From NCBI GenBank assembly GCA_964534565.1, contig CAZHON010000001.1, positions 186,001-250,000 on the forward strand: a stretch of DNA of 64,000 nucleotides, in the 5' to 3' direction. The notes beneath the pieces were generated by a model that worked only from the letters and a program-made list of their open reading frames with translations, made no database searches and was not told the origin of the DNA. Positions 9,709-17,400 of this stretch are shown here, one piece after another; positions within the stretch are counted from its first letter, which is position 1, and each line of letters starts with the position of its first letter. The position numbers were made by a program, and so were the translations under genes. The stretch is from CAZHON01 sp964534565. Its GTDB lineage: Bacteria > Patescibacteriota > Gracilibacteria > Peribacterales > Peribacteraceae.

Positions 9709-10154
9709 GCGTGTGAAGAGGGGGAGTGGTGCGCCACTTTCATACTCAGACGAAGATATTGCTCCAATTCTTTCTCATTCAATGCGGAAAACACCTCGGA
9801 CCAGACTTTGAGGTGATTCTTCTTCCACAAATGCATCTGTTTCTTTGCCTTGGGCGAGAATTCGATATATTGCGACCGACGGTCTGTGGGGTTGTTTTTT
9901 CGCTTCAAATAGCCATTTTCGACCAGTCCGTCGACCAACTGAGTGGCGGCGCTGCTGCTGATTTCGAGGCATGTGGCGATATCTTTTGTACTCACCGATT
10001 CTTTATGCGACAGAATCCGCAGAACGCCCCACTGAGCGGGGGTGATGTTCGAAAACGACTTCCCGACAACCTTCGCGCTCTTGGAGCCGAGTTTGCGCTT
10101 GAGGGCCTGAAAGCTCTCGAGCAGCTGTTCGATGTGTTGCGTTCGAGAGGACAT
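9705..10154 (-). CDS. MarR-family transcriptional regulator
   Basis: About 149-residue winged-helix regulator. The core (AQWGVLRILSHKESVSTKDIATCLEISSSAATQLVDGLVENGYLKR, described here by its ends) matches the MarR recognition helix and is followed by the wing residues DRRSQYIEFS. First gene of the operon with the two ABC half-transporters, so it most likely represses the exporter and is released by a transported compound. ATG 10154 is preferred; an upstream TTG at 10211 is possible. Upstream on the minus strand a GATACT box could serve as -10, giving a short leader. Confidence 0.88.
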   Translation of the reverse strand: MSSRTQHIEQLLESFQALKRKLGSKSAKVVGKSFSNITPAQWGVLRILSHKESVSTKDIATCLEISSSAATQLVDGLVENGYLKRKNNPTDRRSQYIEFSPKAKKQMHLWKKNHLKVWSEVFSALNEKELEQYLRLSMKVAHHSPSSHA

Positions 10155-10222
10155 GAAATCCGTAAGGAACTTATTGTTTAAGTATCTTACATATATACGA
10201 ACTACGGTCAATGCTGATCTTC

Positions 10223-10247
10223 AAAAAAAGGACTTCCGAAGAAGCCC
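10223..10247 (-). terminator. Intrinsic terminator with TTCG tetraloop
   Basis: On the minus strand: GGGCTTC, loop TTCG, GAAGTCC, then seven T. A 7-pair stem (one G-T pair) with a stable tetraloop and T-run. It lies 15 bases beyond the stop of the small gene at 10263-10406. Confidence 0.8.
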
Positions 10248-10262
10248 TCTTTTGAAGGACGG

Positions 10263-10406
10263 TTACTTATTATCGTCCTTGTCTGCTCCTCCGACATTTG
10301 CCCAACTTGCCTTGTCGTTTCTTTCCTTAGGATTTCCCTCTGCACCGCCCTGAGCAGGCTCTGCATTGGTATTGCCCTGACCATTGTTCTCACCATCGTT
10401 ACGCAT
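10263..10406 (-). CDS. Small hydrophilic protein, 47 residues
   Basis: Short, highly polar product rich in Asn, Gly, Asp and Lys (MRNDGENNGQG at the start, GGADKDDNK at the end). The frame could extend upstream to 10538 (91 residues), but the extra part looks like leader sequence. I do not recognise a family. What supports it as a gene is the well-formed terminator directly behind it on the same strand and the lack of any other gene here. It may be a stress-type unstructured protein; that is a guess. Confidence 0.45.
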   Translation of the reverse strand: MRNDGENNGQGNTNAEPAQGGAEGNPKERNDKASWANVGGADKDDNK

Positions 10407-10540
10407 AAAAATAAGGGGGAAGATGTCCACTAAACTGCGGACCAAGTTCTCTAACGGTTGCCGGAGAATAATCTTACCTAGGGAAAACCCCCTTTTTTTC
10501 CATTTACTATCATTCTCTCTTTTGTCACTATGGCGCACTT

Positions 10541-11566
10541 ATGCCATATGGCGACTCATTACCGCGTTTTGATCCTACTATTCACTTGGTGAGCAGCGAT
10601 TTGCGTGCACTCGAAAATAAATCAAAATATGGCGATCTTCCGGGCACTCTGAAGGAGATAGGTCCTCAGGGTGCCAGCGGTTCCAAGATCGCAAAAGCCG
10701 CGTACGAAACGAGATTGTTGACTCAGGTGTGCACGACGCTTCCGCAGATGAGTGCGGAACATCCTCCCTATGGCCTTATTGCGCCCGTCAAAGATCCTCA
10801 AAAAATTATTTCATTGGACGCGCAACAATGTGACGCGCGTTTCTTGACGACACGGGAAACTCAGTTGATCCTGAGAGAAGGTGCTCTGAAGACGGTTCAT
10901 GCTCTTTCTGATTTGAAAATACAGATCATTTTGAATGATCTATTTCGTGATATTCAAGAGAGTGAAGATTTCCTGAAACTGAAACCCGCAGGAGATAAGT
11001 ATGCAAGTGATATTACAGATGGTTTGGCCGTTTCGTGGAAGCAAGTGGTTCAATCTGCTGCCTCCAATGCCAAACGTAGCGAATTTATTATTCTGAAGCA
11101 GATTATCATTCAATGCTTGCGAACGATGAATTGTTTGCCAACCCGCGAGGAGTTTTTGCAGATTGCAAAAAACAGTCAGAGTCTTTTGGAAATTTTGGCG
11201 ACGACTCATCAGTCAATTTTTAAAATATTAAATGCAAGGATTATTCATGATGAACGATTGGGCCTTCGCCATAGTTTGGTGACGAAGTATGGTGAACCTC
11301 AGATTGTTCTCAAAAAAACGATTGTGGATAATTTGAAAATTGAACGCGGCCAACCGAAAGTTCGCACAATGTGCGCGGCATTGTTGGCAAAAGATGAAAA
11401 CGGAATCAGTTTACTTGAGCACAGTTACAAGGAAGATTCTCACATCGTCGCAGACATGCTGTACGAAGGCAATGAACCGAAACCGGAGCGGTTTGAGGCA
11501 ATTGCCAATGAAACAATGCCGGACACGGCAGTGCTGATGTTCTTGAAGCTGCCCCTCATCAATTAA
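10541..11566 (+). CDS. Hypothetical protein, 341 residues
   Basis: Soluble, mostly helical protein that I cannot assign. No signal peptide, membrane helix or catalytic motif is evident. The central part (KQVVQSAASNAKRSEFIILKQ followed by helical segments) suggests an alpha-helical scaffold. It stands alone on the plus strand; its stop is 4 bases from the stop of the convergent DUF1761 gene. Base composition is somewhat more A+T-rich than its neighbours. The start ATG 10541 is the first in frame. Confidence 0.7.
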   Translation: MPYGDSLPRFDPTIHLVSSDLRALENKSKYGDLPGTLKEIGPQGASGSKIAKAAYETRLLTQVCTTLPQMSAEHPPYGLIAPVKDPQKIISLDAQQCDARFLTTRETQLILREGALKTVHALSDLKIQIILNDLFRDIQESEDFLKLKPAGDKYASDITDGLAVSWKQVVQSAASNAKRSEFIILKQIIIQCLRTMNCLPTREEFLQIAKNSQSLLEILATTHQSIFKILNARIIHDERLGLRHSLVTKYGEPQIVLKKTIVDNLKIERGQPKVRTMCAALLAKDENGISLLEHSYKEDSHIVADMLYEGNEPKPERFEAIANETMPDTAVLMFLKLPLIN

Positions 11567-11569
11567 GTT

Positions 11570-11995
11570 CTATCGCCACAACACCACGATCAACGAGACC
11601 GCAATGAGTGAGACGAGCTGATAGATGATATTGAAGAGATAGAGTTCCATCTTCCGCTCTTCCCAAAGAACCGTATTCAAAAGAACGGTTGCAATGAAGC
11701 CGATCCAGAGGAGCAAAGCGAAGAGAATTGCGGGGACGGCACCCGTGATGGAAAGGGCGGTCGCAAGATGTGCGACGACGAGTGCGATTACAATCTGCTG
11801 AACCAGCGCTGCGAGCATTCGTGGAATCATCGGACCCATGCCCTTTGCTTGCATTGCATCCACTTTGGACTGAGGAATTTCCATCATCTTCATCCATTGC
11901 TTGCCGAACACCGGTCCGTGCCACATGAATCCGATAAAGAAGGCAGCGAGGGCGGCCACGAAGACTGCAAGGAAGTTGATGCTGGAGAAATCCAT
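11570..11995 (-). CDS. DUF1761 membrane protein
   Basis: About 141 residues beginning MDFSSINFLAVFVAALAAFF, with the family hallmark FIGFMWHGPVFGKQWM and three further hydrophobic segments. DUF1761 proteins are small integral membrane proteins of unknown role. ATG 11995 matches the usual family start; a GTG at 12019 is in frame. Convergent with the hypothetical gene to the left. Confidence 0.85.
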   Translation of the reverse strand: MDFSSINFLAVFVAALAAFFIGFMWHGPVFGKQWMKMMEIPQSKVDAMQAKGMGPMIPRMLAALVQQIVIALVVAHLATALSITGAVPAILFALLLWIGFIATVLLNTVLWEERKMELYLFNIIYQLVSLIAVSLIVVLWR

Positions 11996-12065
11996 AGAAG
12001 AAGAGGGGAGGAAACCCACTCAAGGTATCCCGAGGAGATTTCGAGGTCAATAATCCTCTTGATCA

Positions 12066-13730
12066 TTAGCAAGAGAAGCCAAATCTCTTCAACAATCGTT
12101 CATTCACGCGCAGAAGCATTTTATCGTTTCCTGTAAACCACTTCAGCACACGCGTGCATGTTCGCTGCTCAAACGTAGATTCACTCGAAGCTGTTTGAGA
12201 ATGCGTGCTGGAAATAGATGAAGTAGTGCTCGATGATTGTGTTCCCGCTGCAGGATGAGAAGACGTGCTCGTCGTAGAAGATGAAACAGAGGAAGACGAA
12301 GAGGATTGCGCAAAACCCTCCGGCGTCAGGTTGTTGTTCAAGCGCAGCTGTAGAAGCCACTGCGGCGTTCCACTCGAACCGCCAACCATGGCGAGGGCAT
12401 GTGCTGCATCGGAAACGTTTCCATCATGGTCGAGTGCGAAAATGCTGTAGTAGTACGTACCATCCGGAAGATTGAATTGGGTGAATGTGCCGTCCGTTTC
12501 TTCCGCAGCGGCAAGGTCTCCTTCAGCAAAATTCGCCGGATATCCGGTCCGACTGCGCATGACTGTGACGGCTTGAAAATCACCGTTGATCGGATTGGTC
12601 CACGTAACGGTCACATTTTTTCCGCTGACGCGCGCAGAAGCGTTCGTCGGTGCATCGGGCGGAATCCATGCTAAGAGTGGAAGACGGCTCGTCTCCTCAC
12701 TCCAGGTATCGTCAAAATTCCAATCGATCAACGGCGCGTTCGTCTCTTCGTAGAAATAGACAAGGTTATTGTTGATCGTCGTACACTCGGTTGTTTCGGT
12801 ATCCGAGTCATTGCCAATACAGTCCACAGGGTCTTCTCCTGCGTAATTGACGACGGCATTGGAAATAGTACACAGCGCATCCTTCTTCCCGACCAGTCTG
12901 CCTGACTCTCCAATGTAACTCACGGTCCCAACGGAGAATACACTTGTTACAGTGCATGTATGTCCGCCGACCATCCAGCCGATCAATCCACCCACTTTTC
13001 CATTACTTGTCACATCCGCATCTGCATATGCATTTGTCACAGAGGCGTTAGCGTTTCCTGTGTAGAACTTGCCTATCAATCCTCCTACCTCATCTTCTCC
13101 CGTCACGGTTACGGAAGAACTGTAAATGTCGGTGATGCTTCCTCCGTCCACAATTCCCACCATTCCACCGACCCAGTTGCTCAGGCCTGCAATCACGGCG
13201 CCACTTGAAACGTATGTCGTGGAAATCGTACTAAACGAGGAGTAACCGACCAGTCCACCGATACTGTTACTGTTACTCGTCATGTGAAAATCTTCGATGC
13301 CTACATTCGAGATGGTGGTCAATCCTGCTTGTCCCGCAAGAATTCCCGATCGATTGGAGCCACCGGTCACAGTGGCTCCGATAATGCGTAGGTTTTGAAT
13401 CGTGGCTCCACTTGTGTATACGAAGAGTCCAATGGAATCATGCGTGTCGGCATTGATGCTGAGGTTTCGAATAGCGTACCCCTGGCCGTTGAACGTGCCA
13501 GAAAAAAAATCATCATCATCATTGGTCAGCGGAACAAAGTTCACGCCTGTGCAATCGATGTCCCCTGTGAGGACGTAATGCCCGGCCATGTTGCTGATCG
13601 CCTGGAGCTCTGCGCAGCTGCTGATGTTCGAGGAAATAAATCCATCTGCAAACACGGGAACAGTTGACATGCACAACTGGGAAAGGCCGAGCGCGATTGC
13701 GATGCCGAAATTAAAACGTGGAAAACGCAT
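12066..13730 (-). CDS. Secreted surface protein: GLUG repeats, fibronectin III, Ser/Thr stalk
   Basis: About 554 residues. An N-terminal signal peptide (MRFPRFNFGIAIALGLSQ to VFADG) is followed by a beta-helix-type region with repeated GG(L/M)VG motifs of the GLUG type (IGGLVGYSSF, VGGMVGIVDG, VGGLIGKFYT, VGGLIGWMVG). Next come a fibronectin III-like domain (PTNASARVSGKNVTVTWTNP), a Ser/Thr-rich stalk of about 60 residues, and a short basic C-terminal segment ending in FGFSC. This architecture points to an exported cell-surface adhesin-like protein. ATG 13730 is chosen because it starts directly at the signal peptide; an upstream ATG exists at 13781. Confidence 0.82.
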   Translation of the reverse strand: MRFPRFNFGIAIALGLSQLCMSTVPVFADGFISSNISSCAELQAISNMAGHYVLTGDIDCTGVNFVPLTNDDDDFFSGTFNGQGYAIRNLSINADTHDSIGLFVYTSGATIQNLRIIGATVTGGSNRSGILAGQAGLTTISNVGIEDFHMTSNSNSIGGLVGYSSFSTISTTYVSSGAVIAGLSNWVGGMVGIVDGGSITDIYSSSVTVTGEDEVGGLIGKFYTGNANASVTNAYADADVTSNGKVGGLIGWMVGGHTCTVTSVFSVGTVSYIGESGRLVGKKDALCTISNAVVNYAGEDPVDCIGNDSDTETTECTTINNNLVYFYEETNAPLIDWNFDDTWSEETSRLPLLAWIPPDAPTNASARVSGKNVTVTWTNPINGDFQAVTVMRSRTGYPANFAEGDLAAAEETDGTFTQFNLPDGTYYYSIFALDHDGNVSDAAHALAMVGGSSGTPQWLLQLRLNNNLTPEGFAQSSSSSSVSSSTTSTSSHPAAGTQSSSTTSSISSTHSQTASSESTFEQRTCTRVLKWFTGNDKMLLRVNERLLKRFGFSC

Positions 13731-13810
13731 GTGGTTGTCAGTGTAAGCGAGGAGTAACGCCCGAAAAAAGCTGAACATCACTGAAATCGTTCGGATTGCG
13801 TTTACATTCC

Positions 13811-14323
13811 CTATTTTTGTTTTGACTTCATCACATCGATGAAGTGAAATTTCACACCTGCCTGCAACATCTCGGCCACAGGATCTTCAACATATTCCAT
13901 GGAAACGGGTTTTAATTCCTTCATGCTAATCATTTCATGATTTCCCAGCCCCTGCATATGAAAGAAGTCCCTTTTGTTGAATTTCAGAATATATCCACCC
14001 TTTCCGTACAGATACCGTAAACTATCTTCAAGCGATCCCGTTCCAAGAATCTGGACCTCTAAAGGATTGTTGTATAAGTCGACTCCCATTCCGTAGTATG
14101 GAGAATTCTCATCATCTTTCATGATGGGCACGTCGTCGTGTGTGTATGTCAGCGCCACTGCGCGCAGTTGAGCTGCATGGAACGATACTTCATCAAAAAT
14201 CACACGTTCCGTTTCCGGTGAATCGCCGGTCGTACGCACATTCTGCTTTGGAACTGCACGATCAAACGGAATGGGGGATCCGTGATAAACGAATTCATCG
14301 TGTTGATTTGTTTTTTCTGACAT
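13811..14323 (-). CDS. Hypothetical protein with YHGS motif
   Basis: 170 residues starting MSEKTNQHDEFVYHGSPIPFD. The early YHGSP motif is reminiscent of small ADP-ribosyltransferase-like or PARP-like proteins, but the remaining catalytic residues are not evident and I do not assign activity. Divergent from the gene at 14388. The start is supported by an extended -10 (TGC-TATACT) placed exactly 6 bases before ATG 14323, which would give a leaderless mRNA. Confidence 0.7.
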   Translation of the reverse strand: MSEKTNQHDEFVYHGSPIPFDRAVPKQNVRTTGDSPETERVIFDEVSFHAAQLRAVALTYTHDDVPIMKDDENSPYYGMGVDLYNNPLEVQILGTGSLEDSLRYLYGKGGYILKFNKRDFFHMQGLGNHEMISMKELKPVSMEYVEDPVAEMLQAGVKFHFIDVMKSKQK

Positions 14324-14329
14324 CAACTT

Positions 14330-14338
14330 AGTATAGCA
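14330..14338 (-). promoter_or_regulatory. Extended -10 TGCTATACT, 6 bases before ATG 14323
   Basis: Minus strand TGC-TATACT-AAGTTG-ATG. Mirrors the divergent promoter 35 bases away at 14373-14381. Confidence 0.65.
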
Positions 14339-14372
14339 TATTTTGAGCCCTTTTAATAATTCCCATCCTGTT

Positions 14373-14381
14373 TGTTATACT
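14373..14381 (+). promoter_or_regulatory. Extended -10 TGTTATACT, 6 bases before ATG 14388
   Basis: Plus strand TGT-TATACT-GTGCCT-ATG. No good -35 is visible; the TGn extension may compensate. Predicts transcription starting at the start codon. Confidence 0.65.
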
Positions 14382-14387
14382 GTGCCT

Positions 14388-14783
14388 ATGAAGAAACTCC
14401 TCATCACCGTCGGCATCATCGTATTTTTGATTGCAGGATTTTACGCCTTCAACGCATACATCTATAACGAGAAGCAGGGTGATGAAAATGACGTCGTGTC
14501 CTATCGCACAACTTTGACGGGAACGCAGGTGTGTTTGCCACATGCAGACAAGACGGGTCCGCAGACGATGGAATGCGCACTCGGAATGAAGACGGACAGC
14601 GGGGAATACTATGCACTCGACTACGGCACCTACTCACAAGGAACGGCACCCGATTTTTCAGCAGGGGAGCGATTCACTGCAACGGGTCTCATCACGCCTG
14701 TCGAAATGCTCAGCTCCGATCATTGGAGAAAGTACGACATTGAGGGAATTTTCTCAGTGACCGATTCCGTGAAGAAGCTATGA
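14388..14783 (+). CDS. Membrane-anchored hypothetical protein
   Basis: 131 residues: MKKLLITVGIIVFLIAGFYAF is an N-terminal signal anchor, followed by an extracytoplasmic domain containing CLPHAD, ECALGMKTDSGEYYALD and FTATGLITPVE. It resembles uncharacterised OB-fold-like exported proteins common in Patescibacteria (recollection, not a search). ATG 14388 is fixed by the signal anchor and by the -10 six bases before it. The stop overlaps the next start in ATGA, so it is coupled to the DUF1801 gene. Confidence 0.75.
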   Translation: MKKLLITVGIIVFLIAGFYAFNAYIYNEKQGDENDVVSYRTTLTGTQVCLPHADKTGPQTMECALGMKTDSGEYYALDYGTYSQGTAPDFSAGERFTATGLITPVEMLSSDHWRKYDIEGIFSVTDSVKKL

Positions 14784-15217
14784 ACATGTTCAAGCCTACG
14801 AAGGCGAAAACCGTGAAGGAGTATTTGAAGGCTGTTCCACCTGAGAAGAAGGAAGCGATGGAATTCCTTCATGCCTTCATTCAGAAAACGGTGCCCTCCC
14901 TCAAGTCACACTTCGCGGCGAATATGCTTGGGTATGGAACCTTCCCGTATAAAAATTCCAAAAAGGAAATGGGTGTGTGGCACACCGTGGGGCTCGCCAG
15001 TCAAAAAAACTACATCAGTATTTATGTTTGTTCGGTAGTCGATGGGAAATATGTCGCCGAAACGCATAAGAAGGAACTGGGGAAGGTGACTGTTGGTAAA
15101 AGTTGCATCAGTTTTAAGAAGCTCGAAGACCTCAACCTCGATGTACTCAAGAAAGTGTTGAAAACAGCAGAGAAAAATCCCGGGTTTGCCGGGATAGGCG
15201 CCACTGCAAAGAAATAG
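14780..15217 (+). CDS. DUF1801 family protein
   Basis: 145 residues matching the DUF1801 (YdhG-like) pattern: KTVKEYLKAVPPEKKEAMEFLHAFI, then FAANMLGYGTFPYKNSK and a conserved SCISFKKLEDLN region near the end. These are small cytoplasmic proteins of unknown biochemical role. Translation is coupled to the upstream gene through a 4-base overlap. Confidence 0.85.
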   Translation: MNMFKPTKAKTVKEYLKAVPPEKKEAMEFLHAFIQKTVPSLKSHFAANMLGYGTFPYKNSKKEMGVWHTVGLASQKNYISIYVCSVVDGKYVAETHKKELGKVTVGKSCISFKKLEDLNLDVLKKVLKTAEKNPGFAGIGATAKK

Positions 15218-15320
15218 GGTTTCAAACCGAACATCCTGTATAAATTGAAAAACAATACATTTTTATTGTATTTCGATAAATCCTGTGCTTCAATGAACGC
15301 ACATTCGTTTCCTTTCTCTT

Positions 15321-15806
15321 ATGAAAGCTCGCGTTACAACGCTCTTCCTGAAAATGGTGATTCTCTTCATTGGTATCGCCGTGCTCGCATTCTGCGCGTT
15401 CATGATTCCGTATCTTGCAACGGCAGGCATTCGCGATGTGCCAGAGTTTGCGCTGGTGTTCTACCCGGCACTCGCGGGCTTCGCACTCTCTGCATTGCCG
15501 TTCTTCTTCGCGCTTTTTCAGGCATTCATTCTCCTTCGTCTCATCGATCAGAATAATGCCTTCTCTCTTGCTTCCATGAAGGCACTGGGACTCATCAAGT
15601 TCAGCGCGATCGTAATGAGCATGTGTTACATGCTGTGCCTGCCCATGGCGTTCGTGTTCGCCGATCTCGATGACGCTCCGGGTGTCATCGTGATTGCAAC
15701 AGCAATCGCTTGTTCACCACTTGTTGTCGCGACGTTTGCAGCCGTGTTGCAGAAACTTGTTGGCAGTGCAGCAGCATTGAAAACCGAAAATGATTTAACT
15801 GTCTAA
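15321..15806 (+). CDS. DUF2975 membrane protein, first copy
   Basis: 161 residues with four membrane segments and the DUF2975 pattern (FYPALAGFALSALPFFFALFQAF, RLIDQNNAFSLASMKALGLIKFSAI). DUF2975 proteins are usually encoded next to a Cro-like regulator of the YozG type, and that is the case here. It forms a three-gene unit with the regulator and a second, diverged DUF2975 copy. Its role is unknown. Confidence 0.85.
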   Translation: MKARVTTLFLKMVILFIGIAVLAFCAFMIPYLATAGIRDVPEFALVFYPALAGFALSALPFFFALFQAFILLRLIDQNNAFSLASMKALGLIKFSAIVMSMCYMLCLPMAFVFADLDDAPGVIVIATAIACSPLVVATFAAVLQKLVGSAAALKTENDLTV

Positions 15807-15815
15807 CCCACGCTT

Positions 15816-16019
15816 ATGATTCTCATCAACCTCGACGTCATGTTGGCCAAACGAAAAATGAGTGTCACCGAACTCTCGGAGAAGGTGGGCATTACGATGG
15901 CCAATATTTCCATTCTCAAGAATGGAAAAGCCAAAGCAATTCGATGGTCCACATTGGAGTCGATTTGTAAGGCGCTCGATTGTCAGCCGGGAGATATTTT
16001 GGAATATCAATCAAAGTAA
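15816..16019 (+). CDS. YozG-type Cro/C1 helix-turn-helix regulator
   Basis: 67 residues, MILINLDVMLAKRKMSVTELSEKVGITMANISILKNGKAKAIRWSTLE by its ends, a minimal HTH of the Cro/C1 superfamily with CQPGDILEY at the C-terminus typical of YozG-like proteins. Nested between two DUF2975 genes with gaps of 9 and 18 bases, so all three should be cotranscribed. It probably regulates its own operon. Confidence 0.9.
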   Translation: MILINLDVMLAKRKMSVTELSEKVGITMANISILKNGKAKAIRWSTLESICKALDCQPGDILEYQSK

Positions 16020-16037
16020 TTTCTTTCACTTCTTTTT

Positions 16038-16514
16038 ATGAACAATACATCCATGCAACGCGCGACGACCGCCTTCTTACAAACCTTCATCGTACTTGTT
16101 GGCGTTATCGTTTTGGCCCTCCTCCTTCGGGAGCCGCAACTGGAAGGAGTGAACGCACATCGCACAAACTTTGAAATTTACTTCCAAGATCCCTTCTTGG
16201 CGATTGCGTACGCAGGATCGATTCCTTTCTTCGTTGCGCTCTACCAAGCATTCAAACTGTTGGGATACGTTAGTCGTAACGCCGCTTTCTCCGAAGCGAC
16301 AGTCAAAGCGCTCCGTACCATCAAATACTGTGCCTTCACGATCATCGGCTTCGTTGCGGTCGAAGAGGTGTGGATTATGCTGAACCACGGTGAAGACGAT
16401 GCAACGGGGGCGTTTGCCATGGGTGTCGTGATCACCCTTGGTTCGATTGTTGTGGCCGCAGCAGCAACGATGTTTGAGGGGCTTGTGCAACGCGGTGCAG
16501 GAGCAAACAAGTAA
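16038..16514 (+). CDS. DUF2975 membrane protein, second copy
   Basis: 158 residues with four membrane segments; paralogue of the first copy (compare LAIAYAGSIPFFVALYQAFKLLGYVSRNAAFSEATVKALRTIK, ends shown). The two copies may assemble together. Its TAA stop lies in the left arm of a small hairpin shared with the convergent VOC gene. Confidence 0.85.
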   Translation: MNNTSMQRATTAFLQTFIVLVGVIVLALLLREPQLEGVNAHRTNFEIYFQDPFLAIAYAGSIPFFVALYQAFKLLGYVSRNAAFSEATVKALRTIKYCAFTIIGFVAVEEVWIMLNHGEDDATGAFAMGVVITLGSIVVAAAATMFEGLVQRGAGANK

Positions 16515-16527
16515 CCTGTCGGTTACT
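16510..16527. terminator. Hairpin holding the stop codons of two convergent genes
   Basis: AGTAACC-TGTC-GGTTACT is a perfect 7-base inverted repeat; each arm contains the TAA stop of one of the two converging genes. It may reduce readthrough in both directions, but there is no T-run, so termination is only possible, not shown. Confidence 0.35.
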
Positions 16528-16960
16528 GTCCGATTTTCTCCGCCAATTCCAAAATGATCCCTTCGGGTCCGCGGATGTAACAGAGCTTGTAGACGTTTTG
16601 ATAGTTCACCACCTCTCCCATCAACTCTCCGCCGTGTTCTTTCGCAGCAGCGACTGCTGCATCCACGTCTTCGACTGCCATACAAATGTGGCGAATGCCG
16701 AGCGTGTTTGCAGATGCGTGCTGCACGCCTTGTGTATCTTTGGGACTGTGGAACTGCACCAGTTCGATCATTGCTTCGCCGTCTGTGCCCATCATCACCA
16801 TCGAATCTTTTACATTCGGAAGTCCGATGACGCGCTCCACCAATTCGCCTCCCATCTCCATTTCCGCCACGACCTTCATACCGATTGCCAGGAAGAATTC
16901 TTTTGCAGCGGCAATATTTTCTACATTGATGCCGACATGATCGATGCGATGAACTTTCAT
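16523..16960 (-). CDS. VOC protein, methylmalonyl-CoA epimerase-like
   Basis: 145-residue glyoxalase/VOC protein: MKVHRIDHVGINVENIAAAKEFF, GVQHASANTLGIRHICMAVEDVDA, and RGPEGIILELAEKIG. The two half-modules and metal-ligand positions (H8, the HI pair and the final E) fit the VOC superfamily. The actual reaction cannot be told. Starts 3 bases after the stop of the DUF2200 gene, so probably one operon. Confidence 0.85.
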   Translation of the reverse strand: MKVHRIDHVGINVENIAAAKEFFLAIGMKVVAEMEMGGELVERVIGLPNVKDSMVMMGTDGEAMIELVQFHSPKDTQGVQHASANTLGIRHICMAVEDVDAAVAAAKEHGGELMGEVVNYQNVYKLCYIRGPEGIILELAEKIGQ

Positions 16961-16962
16961 AA

Positions 16963-17334
16963 TCAGGCAGTGCGTAAAATCTTCTCCATCGGTTTACCCT
17001 TTGCCAGCTCGTCGATCAACTTATCCAAATAGCGCACTTCTCGCATGAGAGGATCTTCAATATCTTCAATACGCACTCCGCAGATCACGCCCCTGATCAA
17101 TTTGCGTAGGGGATTGAGATTTGGAGCATCGTGAAAGAAAGACTCGAAATCGGTTTCTTTCTTGATCTGACTGTCGAGTCCCTTCTGCGTGTAGCCCGTC
17201 ATCCAAAGAATGACTTCATCGACTTCCTCTTTCGTGCGTCCTTTTCTCTCGACCTTTGCGATGTAGAGAGGGTAAACGCGCGCGAAGGCCATCGAGAAGA
17301 TTCGATGCTTCGTTGTGGAGTTTTTTTCTTTCAT
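16963..17334 (-). CDS. DUF2200 family protein
   Basis: 123 residues closely following the DUF2200 pattern: RIFSMAFARVYPLYIAKVERKGRTKEEV at the start and VEDIEDPLMREVRYLDKLIDEL-like segments at the end (here IEDIEDPLMREVRYLDKLID). Function unknown. A TGC-TAGAAT extended -10 lies 7 bases before the ATG (17342-17350). Upstream lies a short copy of a repeat also found at 20149 and 24041. Confidence 0.88.
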   Translation of the reverse strand: MKEKNSTTKHRIFSMAFARVYPLYIAKVERKGRTKEEVDEVILWMTGYTQKGLDSQIKKETDFESFFHDAPNLNPLRKLIRGVICGVRIEDIEDPLMREVRYLDKLIDELAKGKPMEKILRTA

Positions 17335-17341
17335 GCTTCAA

Positions 17342-17350
17342 ATTCTAGCA
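17342..17350 (-). promoter_or_regulatory. Extended -10 TGCTAGAAT, 7 bases before ATG 17334
   Basis: Minus strand TGC-TAGAAT followed by TTGAAGC and the ATG of the DUF2200 gene. Nearly leaderless arrangement. Confidence 0.55.
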
Positions 17351-17356
17351 CGATAA

Positions 17357-17387
17357 CTTGGCTCGACGAGGTTCAAGCGATTCGAAC
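17357..17387. repeat. Short copy of the CTTGGCTC...GCGATT repeat
   Basis: 31 bases beginning CTTGGCTCGACG and ending GCGATTCGAAC. Matches, with two changes, the last 31 bases of the 132-base repeat at 20048-20179 and, with more, that at 23940-24071. Here only this tail is present. Confidence 0.75.
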
Positions 17388-17400
17388 TCAGGCATGTGTC

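Noticed and set aside
13811..14323. ADP-ribosyltransferase
   Set aside because: Only a YHGS motif is seen; the other catalytic residues could not be located, so no activity is claimed.
17357..17387. Possible tRNA fragment (TTCAAGCGATTCGAAC looks like a T-arm)
   Set aside because: Does not fold into a T-arm plus acceptor with correct lengths; it is the tail of the 132-base repeat family.
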